DNA from: Cryptomeria japonica
Taxonomy: Eukaryota > Streptophyta > Pinopsida > Cupressales > Cupressaceae
Direction: 5' to 3'
NCBI RefSeq assembly: GCF_030272615.1
Contig: NC_081415.1
Coordinates: 508,574,873-508,638,872, forward strand
DNA length: 64,000 nt
In this document: piece after piece, positions 23,862 to 36,906 of the stretch
Numbering within the stretch: the stretch's first letter is position 1
How the letters are laid out: the number at the start of each line of letters is the position of its first letter
Position numbers and translations under genes: made by a program
Notes under the pieces: model-generated
What the model saw: the letters and a program-made list of their open reading frames with translations, nothing else
The model's database searches: none
Told to the model about the DNA's origin: nothing

Positions 23862-25930
23862 TCCTATTTTGGCCCCCCACTCGGTTGAACGCTCGGGGTC
23901 ATACCCTACCAACACTTGTGAACAGTCCCTTGAGCACCCTAAGTGCTAAAAATTGTCAAACTTTGACTGGCCCTAACTCAGAATTTGTGGCACCTGCAAA
24001 CTATCCATTTGAACCTATGGGTCCATGAGAGGGGTCCCTACAAAAGCCTATCTCGATTTTTCAATTTTTCCTACGGTTTTATAAGGGCAGCATTTTTTCA
24101 GTTGGCGAAAAAATTGTTAGTCTCATTCAATCGAATGTTGTTGCTGGCCAATTTCTCATTTTTCTCGTCGTGATAATGAACCGTTGGCTCCGACATGTCA
24201 AATTAGTCATTATTACCCTATGAATGCTCCTATTTTCCCCCCCCACTCGATCGAACGCTTGGGGTCATACCCTACCAGCATCGTCCCTTGAGCACGCTAA
24301 GTGCTAAAAATTGTCAAACTTTGACAGGCTCTAACTCGAAATCTGTGGCACCTGCAAATGATCTGTTTGAACCTGCAGGTCCACAAGAGGGGTCCCTACA
24401 AAATCCTATCTTGGGTTTTCAATTTTCCCTACGATTTTATTAGGGCAACATTTTTTTAGTTGGCAAAAAAATCGTCTGTCTCATTCAATCGAATGTTGTC
24501 ACGTGGCCAATTTATCGTTCTTCTCGTCGTGATAACGAACCATCAGCTCTGATATGTCTAGTTAGGAATTATTACCCTATGCATGCTCCTATTTCCCCCC
24601 TCCCCCCACTCGGTCGAACGCTCGGGGTAATACCCTACCTGCGTCATCCCTTGAGCACCCCAAGTGCTAAAAATTGTCAAACTTTGATGGGCCCTAACTC
24701 GGAATCCGTGGCACTTGTGAATGATCCGTTTGAACCCATGGGTCCACAAGAGGGGTCCCTACAAAATCCTATCTCGGTTTTTCAATTTTCTTTATGGTTT
24801 TATTAGGGCACCATTTTTTCGATTGGGGAAAAAATCGTCAGTCTCATTCAATCGAATGTTGTCGCATGGCCAATTTCTCGTTCTGCTCGTCATGATAACA
24901 AACCATCAGCTGTGAGATGTCCAATTAGGAATTATTACCCTATGAATTCTCCTATTTTTCCCCTCCACTCGATCGAACTCTTGGGGTCATACCCTACCGA
25001 GGTCATCCCTTGAGCACCCTAAGTGCTAAAAATTATCAAACTTTGACGGGCCCTAACTCAGAATTCGTGGCACCTACGAATGATCTGTTTGAACCTACGG
25101 GTCCATGAGAAGGGTCCCTATAAAATTCTATCTCTTGTTTTCAAGTTTCCTTGTGGTTTTATTAGGGCAACATTTTTTTGGTTGGCAAAAAAATCGTCAT
25201 TCTCATTCAATCAAATGTTGTCGCGTGTCCAATTTATCGTTCTGCTCGTCGTGATAATGAACCGTCAGCTCCAACATGTCCATTTAGGAATTATTACCCT
25301 ATGAATGCTCCTATTTTCCCCTCCCACTCGGTCGAACGCTCGGGGTCATACCCTACCGACGTCGTCCCTTGAGCACCCCAAGTGCTAAAAATTGTCAAAC
25401 TTTGACGAGCCCTAACTTGGAATCCGTGGCTCCTGCAAATGATCCGTTTGAACCTACGGGTCCAAGAGAGGGGTCCCTACAAAAGACTATCTCATTTTTT
25501 CAGTTTTCCCTAATGTTTTATTAGGGCATCATTTTTTCGGTTGGCAAAAAAATCGTTAGTCTCATTTAATCGAATGTTGTGGCGTGACCAATTTATCATT
25601 TTGCTCGTCGTGATAATTAACTGTCAGCTCCGACATGTCTAGTTAGGCATTATTACCCTATGAATGCTCCTATTTTGGCCCCCCATTTGATCAAATGCTT
25701 GGGGTCATACCCTACCGGCGTCGTCCCTTGAGCATCCTAAGTGCTAAAAATTGTAAAACTTTGACGGGCCCTAACTTGGAATCCGTGGCACTTGCGAATG
25801 ATCCTTTTAAACCTACGGGACCATGAGAGGGGTCCCTACAAAATCCTATCTTTTTTTTTCAAGTTTCCCTTAGGTTTTGTTAGGGCAACATTTTTTTGCA
25901 AAGTTGGCAAAAAAATCGTCAGTCTCATTC
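23862..25930. repeat. Six-copy tandem array, unit ~360 bp
   Basis: A marker word (CCCACTCGGTCGAACGCTCG or close variants) occurs near 23876, 24242, 24605, 24967, 25323 and 25682, giving spacings of 358-366 bp. Each unit also holds AAGTGCTAAAAATTGTCAAA, GAGGGGTCCCTACAAAA and a TTAGGGCA...GGCAAAAAAATCGT part. Units are roughly 85-95% alike by eye. The sixth unit is cut at about 25930. Short ORFs in it are shared by the units and show no coding character. It lies exactly between the two convergent ORFs. Confidence 0.9.
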
Positions 25931-27189
25931 AATGAAAAATATAGATAAACAAGCATTACACTGTAGACACATAATGATCATCAATATTTCCATGTATTGT
26001 ATACACATAATTACCATTACACTTGCATGTGACATCCATGAAGGGATATGCAAACATGATTTTTTTTTATTATCAATACAACTACACCAATGTACTCGTG
26101 CATATACATTGTATATCATCAATATAACTAAACCAATTTGCTCATGGCCATTGTATATCATCATGAAAAAGTTACATCAATTCACATCCATATACAAATA
26201 TAACATCCCACTTCATCTGCATCAAACATCCTCATGTCCTAAGAGAAAAGCTTACGTACAACAATGCCTACATATAAATGAAGACCAAAATAAGTACCTT
26301 TTAATGCGGAATGAATGTGCTACAAGAAAAAAATTATAACACTTAATACTAATTATTTTGTCAAATTATAAATAGATCACTTGAAACATTTTTAAGACAT
26401 ACAAGATTGTATAATTACAAAACTTACCAATTTCTCTGCAAAGTATACAAGAATAACTTTGAAGAAAGACACATGTTGATTAAAGCCCTTCTCACTGCAT
26501 TTCTCTGCATGGTTTAAGATGATGGTAGATATGGTCATTTTTAAATAGCAATACATTCACTTGACTTAGTGTTTATGCACAAAATTTAATCTCATCAATG
26601 CACAAAGGAATATGTACCATCACCAAGAGAGGGTCTTATCAACAACGAATGATCTAACATGATCCTGTATTTTTAAGAATTGTTAGTCTACACATAAAAT
26701 GCATGGATGAACATAAATGCTTTATGATAATCACTTCAAATGAAATGCATGATAATAAATGAAAAGGTGGGATTATATACCATAAAAATACGTCCGTTCA
26801 AATTATATCAAGAGAACCCACTATGTTGACGCAAAAATCATAATGTGATACTGTTGTATATCATCAAAAAAGACCCACATGGGCATAAAGGTTTTGCGAT
26901 AATTATATCATAAAAAATTGTCAAATAGTGTTGTCTAATAAATTTTTTTGTAAATCTCATCAAATGCATGATAATAAGTCATGTTGCAAAAATACGTCCC
27001 TTCCAATTATATCGAGTGTACCCGCTATTTGCATGCAAAAACTGTGTTGCCAAAAATAAATGTTCATCAATAGACCTGCATTTTGAACACATCCTTAATA
27101 TACACGTAACAAACTTGAACATTAAGGTTTAATGATCATTTTTTGAAATGAAATGCATGATAAAAAAAAATAAGGCACCATTAAAGACC
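25931..27189. other. AT-rich intergenic stretch with a diverged ~210-bp duplication
   Basis: No convincing gene. The part 26740-27030 contains two related segments (AAATGCATGATAATAA, then AAAAATACGTCC, then AATTATATC) about 210 bp apart. Confidence 0.45.
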
Positions 27190-28706
27190 TACTACTCAAG
27201 TATGCCTGAAGGGTCATCTCTTTGCTTAAGAGTATCTAGTATTGCTTCATGATCAGCAGTAGTCACTGTCCATAGCTCTTTGGTCTTCGGTTTTTCTTGA
27301 TGCTTCAACAACTTGACATTTGTAGCTATACTAAGATGTGAATATATTATAATGGTTTTGTGTCTCTTATAGTCTTGAAATGCAAGTATGCCATTCTTTC
27401 TAATCATGTATGTTCGCAACCAAGTTCCCACAACAACGACTGAACCTGTAGGATATGTGAACCCGCCATAATTTGTCACTGATTGTGTTAGATTTTTTTT
27501 CCTTGTACACATCGTGCCAACCAATATTTTGATCTCTCTTCATTCCCTTGCGGTGTAACAACTGCAAAAACATGTCTTGGTTGTACAAGATCTGATAGAC
27601 GGTCATACTCAAGTGAAATTTCCATGTCATTGTTTGAGATAAAGGAGTTAGATATTGGGGAACCCACATATCAACCCACTCACTTGACTCGCATTGATCC
27701 CAATCACACCAAACACAAATCTGACAAAAACAAGCCAACACTCATGTCCAAATGGTCCATGTACTTGCATCTGAGCTGAGAAATGAATGCATCTTTGAAG
27801 AATCTTTAATTGTTTGACAATCCAATCTATCTTTAATTGTTGAAGTGGATCATCAAGTCTTTGTCTTCGTGCAAGTGCTCTATCCAAAGTTTTATGGTTT
27901 ATGTTAAAATCAACACAAGTTTATCTCATTTGACGAGCCTTCCTCAATTGATGGCATACTAAGGAGGTTGTAATCACTCTTTGAGCAACTCTCTTATCTC
28001 TTTCTTTGGTATTCTTTCCAATAGAATTGAGAGCGTCAAATAGATTTTTGGCAATAATATAATTTCTCTCCATCTTGTTCATATGAATCTTCAATTTGTT
28101 TAGCAATGGTCTCATCTTTATCATCTTTAGCAATTGAACAAAGAGTTGGCATTGCTCGGTCAATGTCTTATTGCTAAAATTTTGGTTGAAAAGTTGTGTA
28201 GCCCACAACTGAATGGTTCTTGTTGACCTCTTGCCTTCAAGATTCGTAATAATATTCTCATTGATTTCAAGTAACCATTTTGGGGTTCTTGAAGGTCTTG
28301 GATTTGGAATTTTTTTTTCATCCATGAGAGGGTCTTCATTTCTAAAGTAATTAGGTGTTACATATCGTTCACTTGGTTGAGAAATTCCACCTTGAATGTC
28401 AAAGTTTTCCACATTTTCACCTCCAATCTCAAAATTTTCCACATGTTCACCTCTAATGTCAAATTTTTCCACATGTTCACCTCCTATGTCAAAATTTTCC
28501 ACATACTGAGCATTTTCATTATCACTTTCAACATTTTCAACATTTTCAAATTCAATTTCCTCTTCACTTGAAGTAACATTAGCAATATTTAACATACCTT
28601 ATCTTCTCCTCCTATGACCTTCTCTATCTCTTTCTCTATACACTTCAATTTGGTCATTTGAAAGTTTTCTTTTGCGTTTAGACTTTCGATGACTACTACT
28701 CCCCAT
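27190..28706 (-). pseudogene. ORF 2 of the 17.8-kb element: unknown protein, damaged
   Basis: An ATG at 28706 starts a basic segment (RKSKRKRK, then an Arg-rich run), broken by TAA at 28599-28601. The same frame continues from 28595 to 27650 with one more TAA (27921-27923). Frameshifts follow, and the frame returns at 27524 and ends at 27192. In total about 500 codons. Visible parts: a basic N-terminus like a nuclear signal; an acidic region with a 10-residue repeat of GEHVENFDIG type (four to five copies, 28380-28510); a helical Lys-rich middle (NKLKIHMNKMERNYIIAKNL); and a C-terminal part with YWLARC and FTYPTGSVVVVGTWLR. I recognise no family and see no DDE triad. It may encode the transposition protein of the element, but that rests on position only. 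Confidence 0.5.
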
Positions 28707-28883
28707 TTACCTCCACAAAGATGCTCCTAAATGATTGGCAATGTAAGATTTGACTTTGAGAATCTCTCAAAAGCACAAATTTGTCTCAACCTGTATGAAA
28801 ACCCATGGTCATTGACATAAAATAGAATATGCAGACCGTGGGCCGTTGGAATCCACAAAATGGTCCACAAGGCTCTTTTTTAT

Positions 28884-29035
28884 TTACACAAACCGGATAT
28901 CCGATTTTAATGTATAAATTTGTGGGTCCCAAATTTTTTTCCCATTGCTGACTATTTTTTACTGTTGCCACATTAATGGCAATGATAGAAATCTTATATC
29001 TGTTAAAATCTGATATCTGATTTTATTACTCATAT
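28884..29035. repeat. GATATC sites at the inner border of the right arm
   Basis: CCGGATATCCGATTTTAAT at about 28886 and CTGATATCTGATTTTATT near 29007. The first is an inverted counterpart of 21246-21262, so the two-ORF core is bracketed by inverted GATATCCGGTTT sites. Confidence 0.5.
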
Positions 29036-29037
29036 TT

Positions 29038-29325
<288 letters not shown>

Positions 29326-29329
<4 letters not shown>

Positions 29330-31913
29330 CCCCTAACGACACAATTTGGTGTCTTAAGGGGTCATATGGTGTCCTAAGGGGTCATAGGATATGGTGTCAT
29401 AAGGGGTTGTATGTTGTCCTTAGGGGTCATATGGTGTCCCATGACCCATTAGGACATAATATGACTCCTTAGGACACCATAGGACCCATAACGACCCAAT
29501 ATGGTGTCATATAGTGTCCTAAGGGGTCGTAGGACATAATATGACCCCTTAGGACACCATAGGACCCTTAACGATACCATATGGTGTCATAAGGGGTCAT
29601 ATGACCCATAATGACACCATATAGAGTCGTAAAGGGTCATATTGTGTCCTAAGGGGTCATATGATGTCCTAAAGGGGTCATATGACACAATATGATTCAT
29701 TAGGACACCATATTGGGTCGTTATGGGTCCTATGGTTTCGTAAGGGGTCATATTATGTCTTACAACCCCTTAGGACACCATATGACCCCTTAAGATACCA
29801 AATTTTATCATTATGGGTCATATTGTATTCTAAGGGGTCATATTGTGTCATATGACCCCTTTAAGACACCATATGACCCCTTAGGACATAATATGACCCT
29901 TTACGACTTTATATGGTGGTGTTATGGGTCATATGACCCCTTATGAAACCATATGGTGTCGTTAGGGGTCCTATGGTGTCCTAAGGGGTCATATTGTGTC
30001 CTACGACCCCTTAAGACACGATATTGGGTCGTTATGGGTCCTATGGTGTCCATAGGGGTCATATTGTGTCCTATGACCCCTTAGGACACCATATAACCCC
30101 TAACGACATAATTTGGTGTCTTAAGGGGTCATATGGTGTCCTAAGGGGTCGTAGGACATTTATGACCCCTATGGACACCATAGGATTTATAACGACCCAA
30201 TATGGTATCCTAAGGGGTCGTAGGACACAATATGACTCCTTAGGACACCATAATACCCCTAACGACAGCATATGATATCATAATGGGTCATATGTCCCAT
30301 AACAACACCGTATAGAGTCATAAAAGGTCATATTGTGTCCTAGGGGTCATATGGTGTCTTAAAGGGGTCATATGACATAATATGACCCCTTAGAATACAA
30401 TATGACCCATAATGATACAATTTGGTGTCTTAAAGGGTCATATGGTGTCCTAAAGGGTTGTAAGACACAATATGACCCCTTAGGACACCATAGGAACCAT
30501 AACGACCCAATATGGTGTCTTAAGGGGTCATATGGTGTCCTAAGGGGTTGTAGGACACAATATGACCCCTTAGGACACCATAGGACTCATAACAAACCAA
30601 TATGGTGCTATAAAGGGTCGTATGTTGTCCTTAGGGGTCATATGGTGTCCCATGACCCCTTTGGACACAATATGACGCATAATGATACAATTTGGTGTCT
30701 TAAGGGGTCATATGGTGTCCTAAGGGGTCGTAGGACACAATATGACCCCTTAGGACACCATATGACCCCTAACGATACCATATGGTGTCTTAAGGGGTCA
30801 TATGGTTTCTTAAGGGGTTGTAGGACACAATATGACCCCTTAGGACACCATAGGACCCATAACGACCCAATATTATGTCATAAGGGGTCGTATGTTGTCC
30901 TTAGGGGTCATATGGTGTCTCATGACCCCTTAGGACACCATATGACCCATAACGACACAATTGGGTGTCTTAAAGGGTCATATGGTGTCCTAAGGGGTCG
31001 TAGGACACAATATGACCCCTTAGGACACCATAGGACCCATAACAACCCAATATGGTGCCTTAAAGGGTCATATGTTGTTCTAAGGGGTCGTAGGACACAA
31101 TATGACCCCTTAGGACACCATAGGACCCCTAATGACACCATATGGTGTCATAAGGGGTCATATGACCATAATGATACCGTATATAGTCGTAAAGGGTCAT
31201 ATTATGTCCTAAGGGGTCATATGGTGTCTTAAAGGGGTCATATGACACAATTTGACCCATTAGGACACAATATGACTCATAACAACATAATTTGGTGTCT
31301 TAAGGGGTCATATGGTGTCCTAAAGGGTCGTAGGATATAATATGACCCCTTAGGACACCATAGGACCCATACCGACCCAATATGGTGTCTTAAGGGGTCA
31401 TATGGTGTCCTAAGGGGTCTTAGGACACAATATGATCCCTTAGGACACCATAGGACCCATAACAATCCAATATGGTGTCAGAAGGGGTCATATGGTGTCC
31501 TAAGGGGTTGTAGGACATAATATGACTGTTTAGGACACCATATGACCCCGAACGACACCATGTGGTGTCATAAGGGGTTGTATGTTGTCCTTAAGGGTCA
31601 TATGGTGTCCCATGACCCCTTAGGAAACCATATGACCCCTTAAGACACCATATGACCCTTTAAGACACTAAATTGTGTCATTAGGGGTCATATGGTGTCC
31701 TAAGGGGTCGTAGGACACAATATGACCCCTTAGGACACCATAGGATCCATAACGACCCAATATGGTGTCATAAGAGGTCATGTGGTGTCCTAAGGGGGGT
31801 TGTAGGACACAATATGACCCCTTAGGACACCATAGGACCCCTAACGACACCATATGGTATCGTAAGAGGTCATATGACCCATAACAACACCATATAGAGT
31901 CGTAAAGGGTCAT
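29326..31913. repeat. Array 2: 20-bp motif in both orientations
   Basis: About 2.59 kb of the same 20-bp motif as array 1 (TATGACCCCTTAGGACACCA and its complement), again with alternating orientation and CATATG-centred palindromes. It has its own dialect: frequent CATAGGACCCATAACGACCC and GTAGGACACAATATGACCCC variants that are rare in array 1. The two arrays have therefore drifted or been homogenised separately. The 276-codon open frame at 30402-31232 is a repeat artefact. Confidence 0.9.
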
Positions 31914-32260
31914 ATCTCTCTCTATCTCTCCCCTAATCTCTCAATCTCTCTCCCTTCCCTCTCCCCATCTCTCTCTCCATTCACCCTCCCTATCTCTCTA
32001 TCTCTCTCTCTCTATCTATTTATCACCTATCTCTCCCCTAATCTCTCTATCTCTCTCTCCCTTCCCCCCCCCTCTCTCTCTTTCTCCCCACTCCCCCCTC
32101 TCCCTCTCCCTCTCCCTCTCCCTAATATCATATACTAATTTATTATAAATTAATATATTAAAATATTATATATTAATATATTAATAAACAATAGATTAAT
32201 TACGTGCAAATTTAGTTAATGAATTTACTTATTAAAATTGGATATCCGATTTTTGTTGTA
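31914..32260. repeat. CT-rich run, AT block and GATATC site (right arm, outer)
   Basis: CTCTCT/ATCTCTCCCC-type sequence at 31914-32124, an AT-rich block at 32125-32200, then TTGGATATCCGATTTTT at 32238. The order mirrors the outer border of array 1. The GATATC site is inverted relative to the one at 28886. Confidence 0.75.
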
Positions 32261-33087
32261 CAATTTTCAATTTTCAAATTTCAAATTTTGGCTTGGATTT
32301 GACTTGGAAGTGACAAGCCTGGAAAGTCAATTGAAAAAACATGTTTTTCAGTATTCCTTGATTTTCTAGACTTTACACTGGTGGTTGACGACTCTTTTTG
32401 TAGCCAAAATTGATAAAATGAAAAGGGTTTTTTAAGGACATTCTCAACTTTCCAACAATATAAGGCTTGTCTTATTTTGACTTTAATAAATAATTATTAT
32501 TTATTTTCTAATTGAATTCTGACAATAGTCTTAATTGATAGACTGATTGAAAAACACTCATAACTTTCAAACAGTATAACATTTTTTGAATCCAAAACAT
32601 GAATCACATCCCATGCTTCGTCTAATATAGGGAAAAATTTTAAAAAATTAAATTTCGTAAGGTTTTGACCAAGCTAAGGTGGTCAGACGTAGGAGTTTCT
32701 AAATTTCTGAAAAGTTGTAGTAAAAAATTCATAAATAATTACTTACTTTATAAAAAATTATAAAAAAATATGTGTCACATCCAGACATGAGTTTAATACT
32801 TATCCTATAAATATTATAAAAAAATATTATGATTTGATTGTGATTAGGGTGGCCAGACATACGTCTACTTCTTATCTTTTTCCCAAAATTTTAGTACCAC
32901 TGCATTGAAATTTTCATCAAATAGGATTTTTTTTTCAAAAAACAACTAGTAGCTTAGAAACTGTATTCAATTTTCTATAGATTCTCTCCTTACATATTTT
33001 AAAAATAATGTTCACAACTTATTTAAATTTTCATGTCAAGTTGCATAACTCTGATTTTTTGAAATTTCATTGCCACTTAAGGGCATG
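32261..33087. other. AT-rich outer spacer of the right arm
   Basis: No gene seen. A phrase of the type GGTCAGACGTAGGAGT / GGCCAGACATACGTCTA occurs twice (about 32679 and 32850), suggesting a small internal duplication. Confidence 0.4.
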
Positions 33088-33111
33088 TTTTGGCACACCA
33101 TGATCCTACAC
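33088..33111 (-). repeat. Right terminal inverted repeat of the 17.8-kb element
   Basis: On the minus strand it begins GTGTAGGATCATGG and ends GCCAAAA. It is the partner of 15280-15303. Confidence 0.75.
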
Positions 33112-34086
33112 ATACCCCTTACATTTAGCCTTCCAAATCACCACCAAAGTTCTTATTTCTCAGACTGAGACAAGGATTTCAGTCTTTGTATTCTTCTTTA
33201 GCACATGCAAACTCTATCATGAAACCCTGCAATCACTGGAAGACAAAGAAATACATATTTACAAGATTTTCCATCCATTGGATGGTTTCTCAATCACGAA
33301 TATAAAGAGTTTAACATTTTCCTCTGTCTTGGATTACCCTCGTTTGGGGTTTTGACATATTTTAGGAAAAACAAGATATCTTCTTCTACATTGCACCAAA
33401 TCAAATGAAACCACTTGGAAAAGGAAGAACACTCATTCAATAATCATAACAAATAAGTTTACAAAGAAAATAAATAAGACTTGTCAATGAATAACTCCTT
33501 GGAGCAGGCTGTCACGTGGTAAATCACAAGGAAGTGCAAAAAGTTTCAAGATTTTTATTGATTCTTCCTTCATACAACTAACAAAAACCTTGTGTTGAAC
33601 TTCTTGAGGTCTATTTATGCATCCAAATGGTGGTTACAACTTCTCCAGCTACATTTCAAACCACATGTATGTTGGAGGCCAAACTTGATAACCTTTGACA
33701 ACTTTCACATGACAACTTTTAGACATAATTGACAATTTTGAACTTAGACAAACCTATGACCTCCCAAAAATTAAAGTAGGTCCAAATGGACATAAGGACA
33801 TATTCACATCACATTTTAAATCAAAATGGACCATTTAGACACCTTGAGCACTCTTTGACAACTTTTTACAACTTTTGAGAAATCTTGAGCAATTTTGCCA
33901 ATATGCGTAACCTATGACTAGAAATAATAAATATTGGTCTAGATGACCTTATTACATAAAAAATGATCATAATTGACCTTATTTACATTTATAATTCATC
34001 AAAACACTTGTATTCCATATTTGACCTCATTGAGGCCTGATGAGTAAGGAGGTGCTTCTGTACCATACACCCCCCTATAGAAAAAC

Positions 34087-34983
34087 TCATGTCCCATGAG
34101 GGGACTCCAACTCCGTGTTGTGAACACCTGATACATCTACAAAAAATAGATAAAAAATAGAACACAATGGAACATTAGACCAAAAAGGATTACCAACCAC
34201 CATAACACTTGGTTGATACCAAGAAATGCCCTGTGGTGCTTGCACTTGCACCCCCTCCAACACTTGTTCAGTCTCTTCCTGTTGTATCTGCCCCTTAACA
34301 CCTGCATTTACATGTTCTTTGCTAATGTTGTCCTGCACAAAAGGACACATAACTGATCCAATCATTACTCCTACAAATAAATTAATGTTTTCAGCCTTCT
34401 GTAGCCTTGAATTGGCTGCAACTTCCTCATTCTTGAGTAGTGTCTTCTTACCAAACATAACTATTTTACTCTTACCCTTGACATCATCATTCATTGGAAT
34501 TAGAGTATAATTAACCACATCCCTTTCAGTAGTATAAGTTTTCCTCATATCATCATAACAAGTATTGTTATAATATTGCCAAGGTCTACCAAGTAGAATA
34601 TGGATACATTCCATGGACAAGATATCACATAAAACACTATCTTTATACTGACCTACCTGAAAATCAACCTTTGCTTGTTCCTTTAGCAACAAAGTAACAT
34701 CATTGTTAACCCAAGAAACTCTATAAGGATTATTATGAGGTATCCTTTCCAAATTCAATTTCTTAACCATTTCAGTAGAAACCATGTTATTGACAAAACC
34801 ATAATCAACAACAATAGTACAAACTTTACCTTTGCATTGACACCTTGTTCTAAATAGGCTTCTTCTTTGTATGGATTCATGTCCTTGTGAGGTCTTCAAA
34901 ATAGTCTTCTTAATCATCAAACTCTCCAACGTCAAAATTACATTCAACCTCCTCTTCTTGTGAGAATGCAACCCTTTTGTCAA
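34087..34983 (-). pseudogene. Element A: retroviral-type aspartic protease region
   Basis: A 298-codon open frame. Its first half is a retropepsin-like fold: CTIVVDYGFVNNMVS at the active-site position, a central DILSMECIHILLGRPWQ (the LLGRPW flap-end motif of Gypsy proteases), then a Lys-rich tail. The catalytic triplet D-S/T-G reads D-Y-G, so the enzyme should be inactive. It follows gag on the same strand, in the same frame after a decayed zinc knuckle (about 35035-35070). No RT, RNase H or integrase follows; the polypurine tract and 3' LTR begin just downstream. Confidence 0.8.
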
Positions 34984-35187
34984 CCTTAGATGATGATGAT
35001 GATGATGCTATCTTTTTAGGATATTTAAAAGAAAGATTACCAAATTCATTGTAGTTATAACATCTACCAGAGAATTGATTATAAGCTCTACCAAATCTAC
35101 CTCTATTGTTACCAAATCCACCTCTAGAATCAGAAAATTATTGTTTTTTACCTTTGCTTGTATCACCTTGATCCTCATGGGTTTTTT

Positions 35188-36027
35188 TTATGGAGGAATT
35201 GCACCTCTACCTCTGTTATTGCTGATGCCTCTTCCTCTTGTGGATTTCTCTTGCCTTCTTTTGACTTTCTCCTCAATCGTGAGTGCCAATTGGAAACATT
35301 CTTTCATACTTTTGGGGTTAGAAATTACCAACTCATCTTGGATATTGAATCTAAGACCAATAAGGTACCTAGCCACCTTTTCAACTTCATCCTCATCCCT
35401 TCCTACTCTTATAATCAACTTATAAAATTCATCAGTATAATTTTTCACATCTAAATCCCTTTGTTTTAAACTTTGCATTCTTTTAAACATTTGAACCTCA
35501 TAGTCTCTAGGGAGAAACTTACCTCTAAGTTTTGCCGCTATTCTGTCCCATGAGATGATCTTTGCCTTTCCCTTCTTCCTTCTTTCTTCCGGTTCATAAT
35601 CCCACCATAGAAGAGTGTGTCCTCTCAACTTTGTCTTTGCCACTTTGATCCTCTAATCCTTTGGCACATCTTCACTCTCAAAATAAGTGTCCATGGCTTG
35701 TACCCAATCAAGTAACTCTTCTTCATTCACATTTCTACCATACCTAGGTAGGTCAACTCTTGCCTTATACAGATCACCTTTTACTACCTTTAACAATCCG
35801 AGTGTCCTCCACTCTTCAAGATCTGTCTTATCTTCCCCTTATGCTTCTTGGGTCTCCTCTTCTTCTTCCTCTTCATCACTCACATATCCTATATCAACAT
35901 TTCTTCTTTGATTGAACTCTAAGGCTTCAAGCCTTGCTATCACCGCATTATAGGATTTTTGCAACCTTGCATTCTTCTCCTTCAACTCCTGCAACTCTCT
36001 AGAAGTACTCACACTCTTAGGAGGCAT
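35188..36027 (-). pseudogene. Element A: Gypsy gag
   Basis: The ATG at 36027 gives MPPKSVSTSRELQEL, a coiled-coil-like start. The frame continues to 35188 with only two stops (TAA 35839-35841 and TAG 35653-35655), about 280 codons. The later part has the Retrotrans_gag pattern: a WWDYE motif, W-D-R, FLPRDYE, QRDLDVKNYTDEFYKL, then VARYLIGLRFNIQDEL. Gag packages element RNA into particles. The ATG was chosen because it lies 68 bp downstream of the primer-binding site. Confidence 0.8.
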
Positions 36028-36095
36028 CTTGTCCTCAACCTCTTACTCACTCTTATATCAAATCCCAACTATCTTCTTCGGGGACCTACTTCCTT

Positions 36096-36107
36096 GCTCT
36101 GATACCA
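36096..36107 (-). promoter_or_regulatory. Element A primer-binding site (initiator Met tRNA)
   Basis: Minus-strand TGGTATCAGAGC, the complement of the 3' end of plant initiator-Met tRNA, three bases from the end of the 5' LTR at 36111. Confidence 0.85.
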
Positions 36108-36110
36108 CTT

Positions 36111-36906
36111 TGAAGCAGATAATTCACACATTAACTCACCAATTAAGGGACAACCTATCCCAACTCACCTATCTAGTAGGTGTGTTTCTTCATTTAGGTG
36201 TTCTTACTCACAACTCATCAACACCTTTCCTTACTAAGGATTCACAAACTCACAAATTATCCACCAATCTAAGGGTTATCATCCACATATTATCATACTC
36301 CTTTCCTTGACCAAACTCACAAGGTTCAACTCCTACATCCACCCTTCAAGTCTTCATGATACCTGGTTGCCTAGACTCATTCCAATGGTCTTAAACACAT
36401 CCTTTGAACAATCTTAGGTTAACACAATAATTTTGTTTTTGAGAAACACTTTTAAATACTCCCAACATTCCTAGACAAGGCTCTCTCTACCCTCCCAACC
36501 ACCCAAGGAAACATCATAACCCCTTGCTGTCTCAACTCTGTTCATAGGGACAAAAAACAACTTTTAGGATAGTCATGTACAAGACGGGGATAATCATGAT
36601 TTGAGGGATCATTCTTTACTCTCAAAACTTTAAATACAATCCATGATGATGGGAATATTCTTAATTACGCCCACTAACTTCCAAGTTGGCCCCAAATCCA
36701 CTCTAAAGATTGTAAAATGTAGAAATTCAAGTCACTGTCAAACTGTGACAATCAAGCATAAGATTTAGGACATCCAAGGGTATTTAATCTCTTTGACTTA
36801 TACAAGGTTACCAATGTTGATTACATGCTGATTTCTTAGACTGAGATAGGGATTTCAATCTTTGTATTCTTCTTTAGCACGTGCAAAATCCATCATGAAA
36901 CCCTGC
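36111..36906 (-). repeat. Element A 5' LTR, truncated
   Basis: Aligns with 14498-15279 and then, after an internal deletion, with 33112-33231. It stops at CCCTGC where LTR B starts. It lacks the part matching 33232-34069, so it was probably cut by insertion of the LTR B element. Confidence 0.75.

Noticed and set aside
23831-25372. Short plus-strand ORFs repeated in the 360-bp units
   Set aside because: The frames are broken differently in each unit and have no codon character; they follow the tandem repeat.
30402-31232. A 276-codon open frame, with several similar ones in the two arrays
   Set aside because: It lies wholly in the 20-bp satellite and repeats the same peptide; an open frame is a by-product of the unit sequence.
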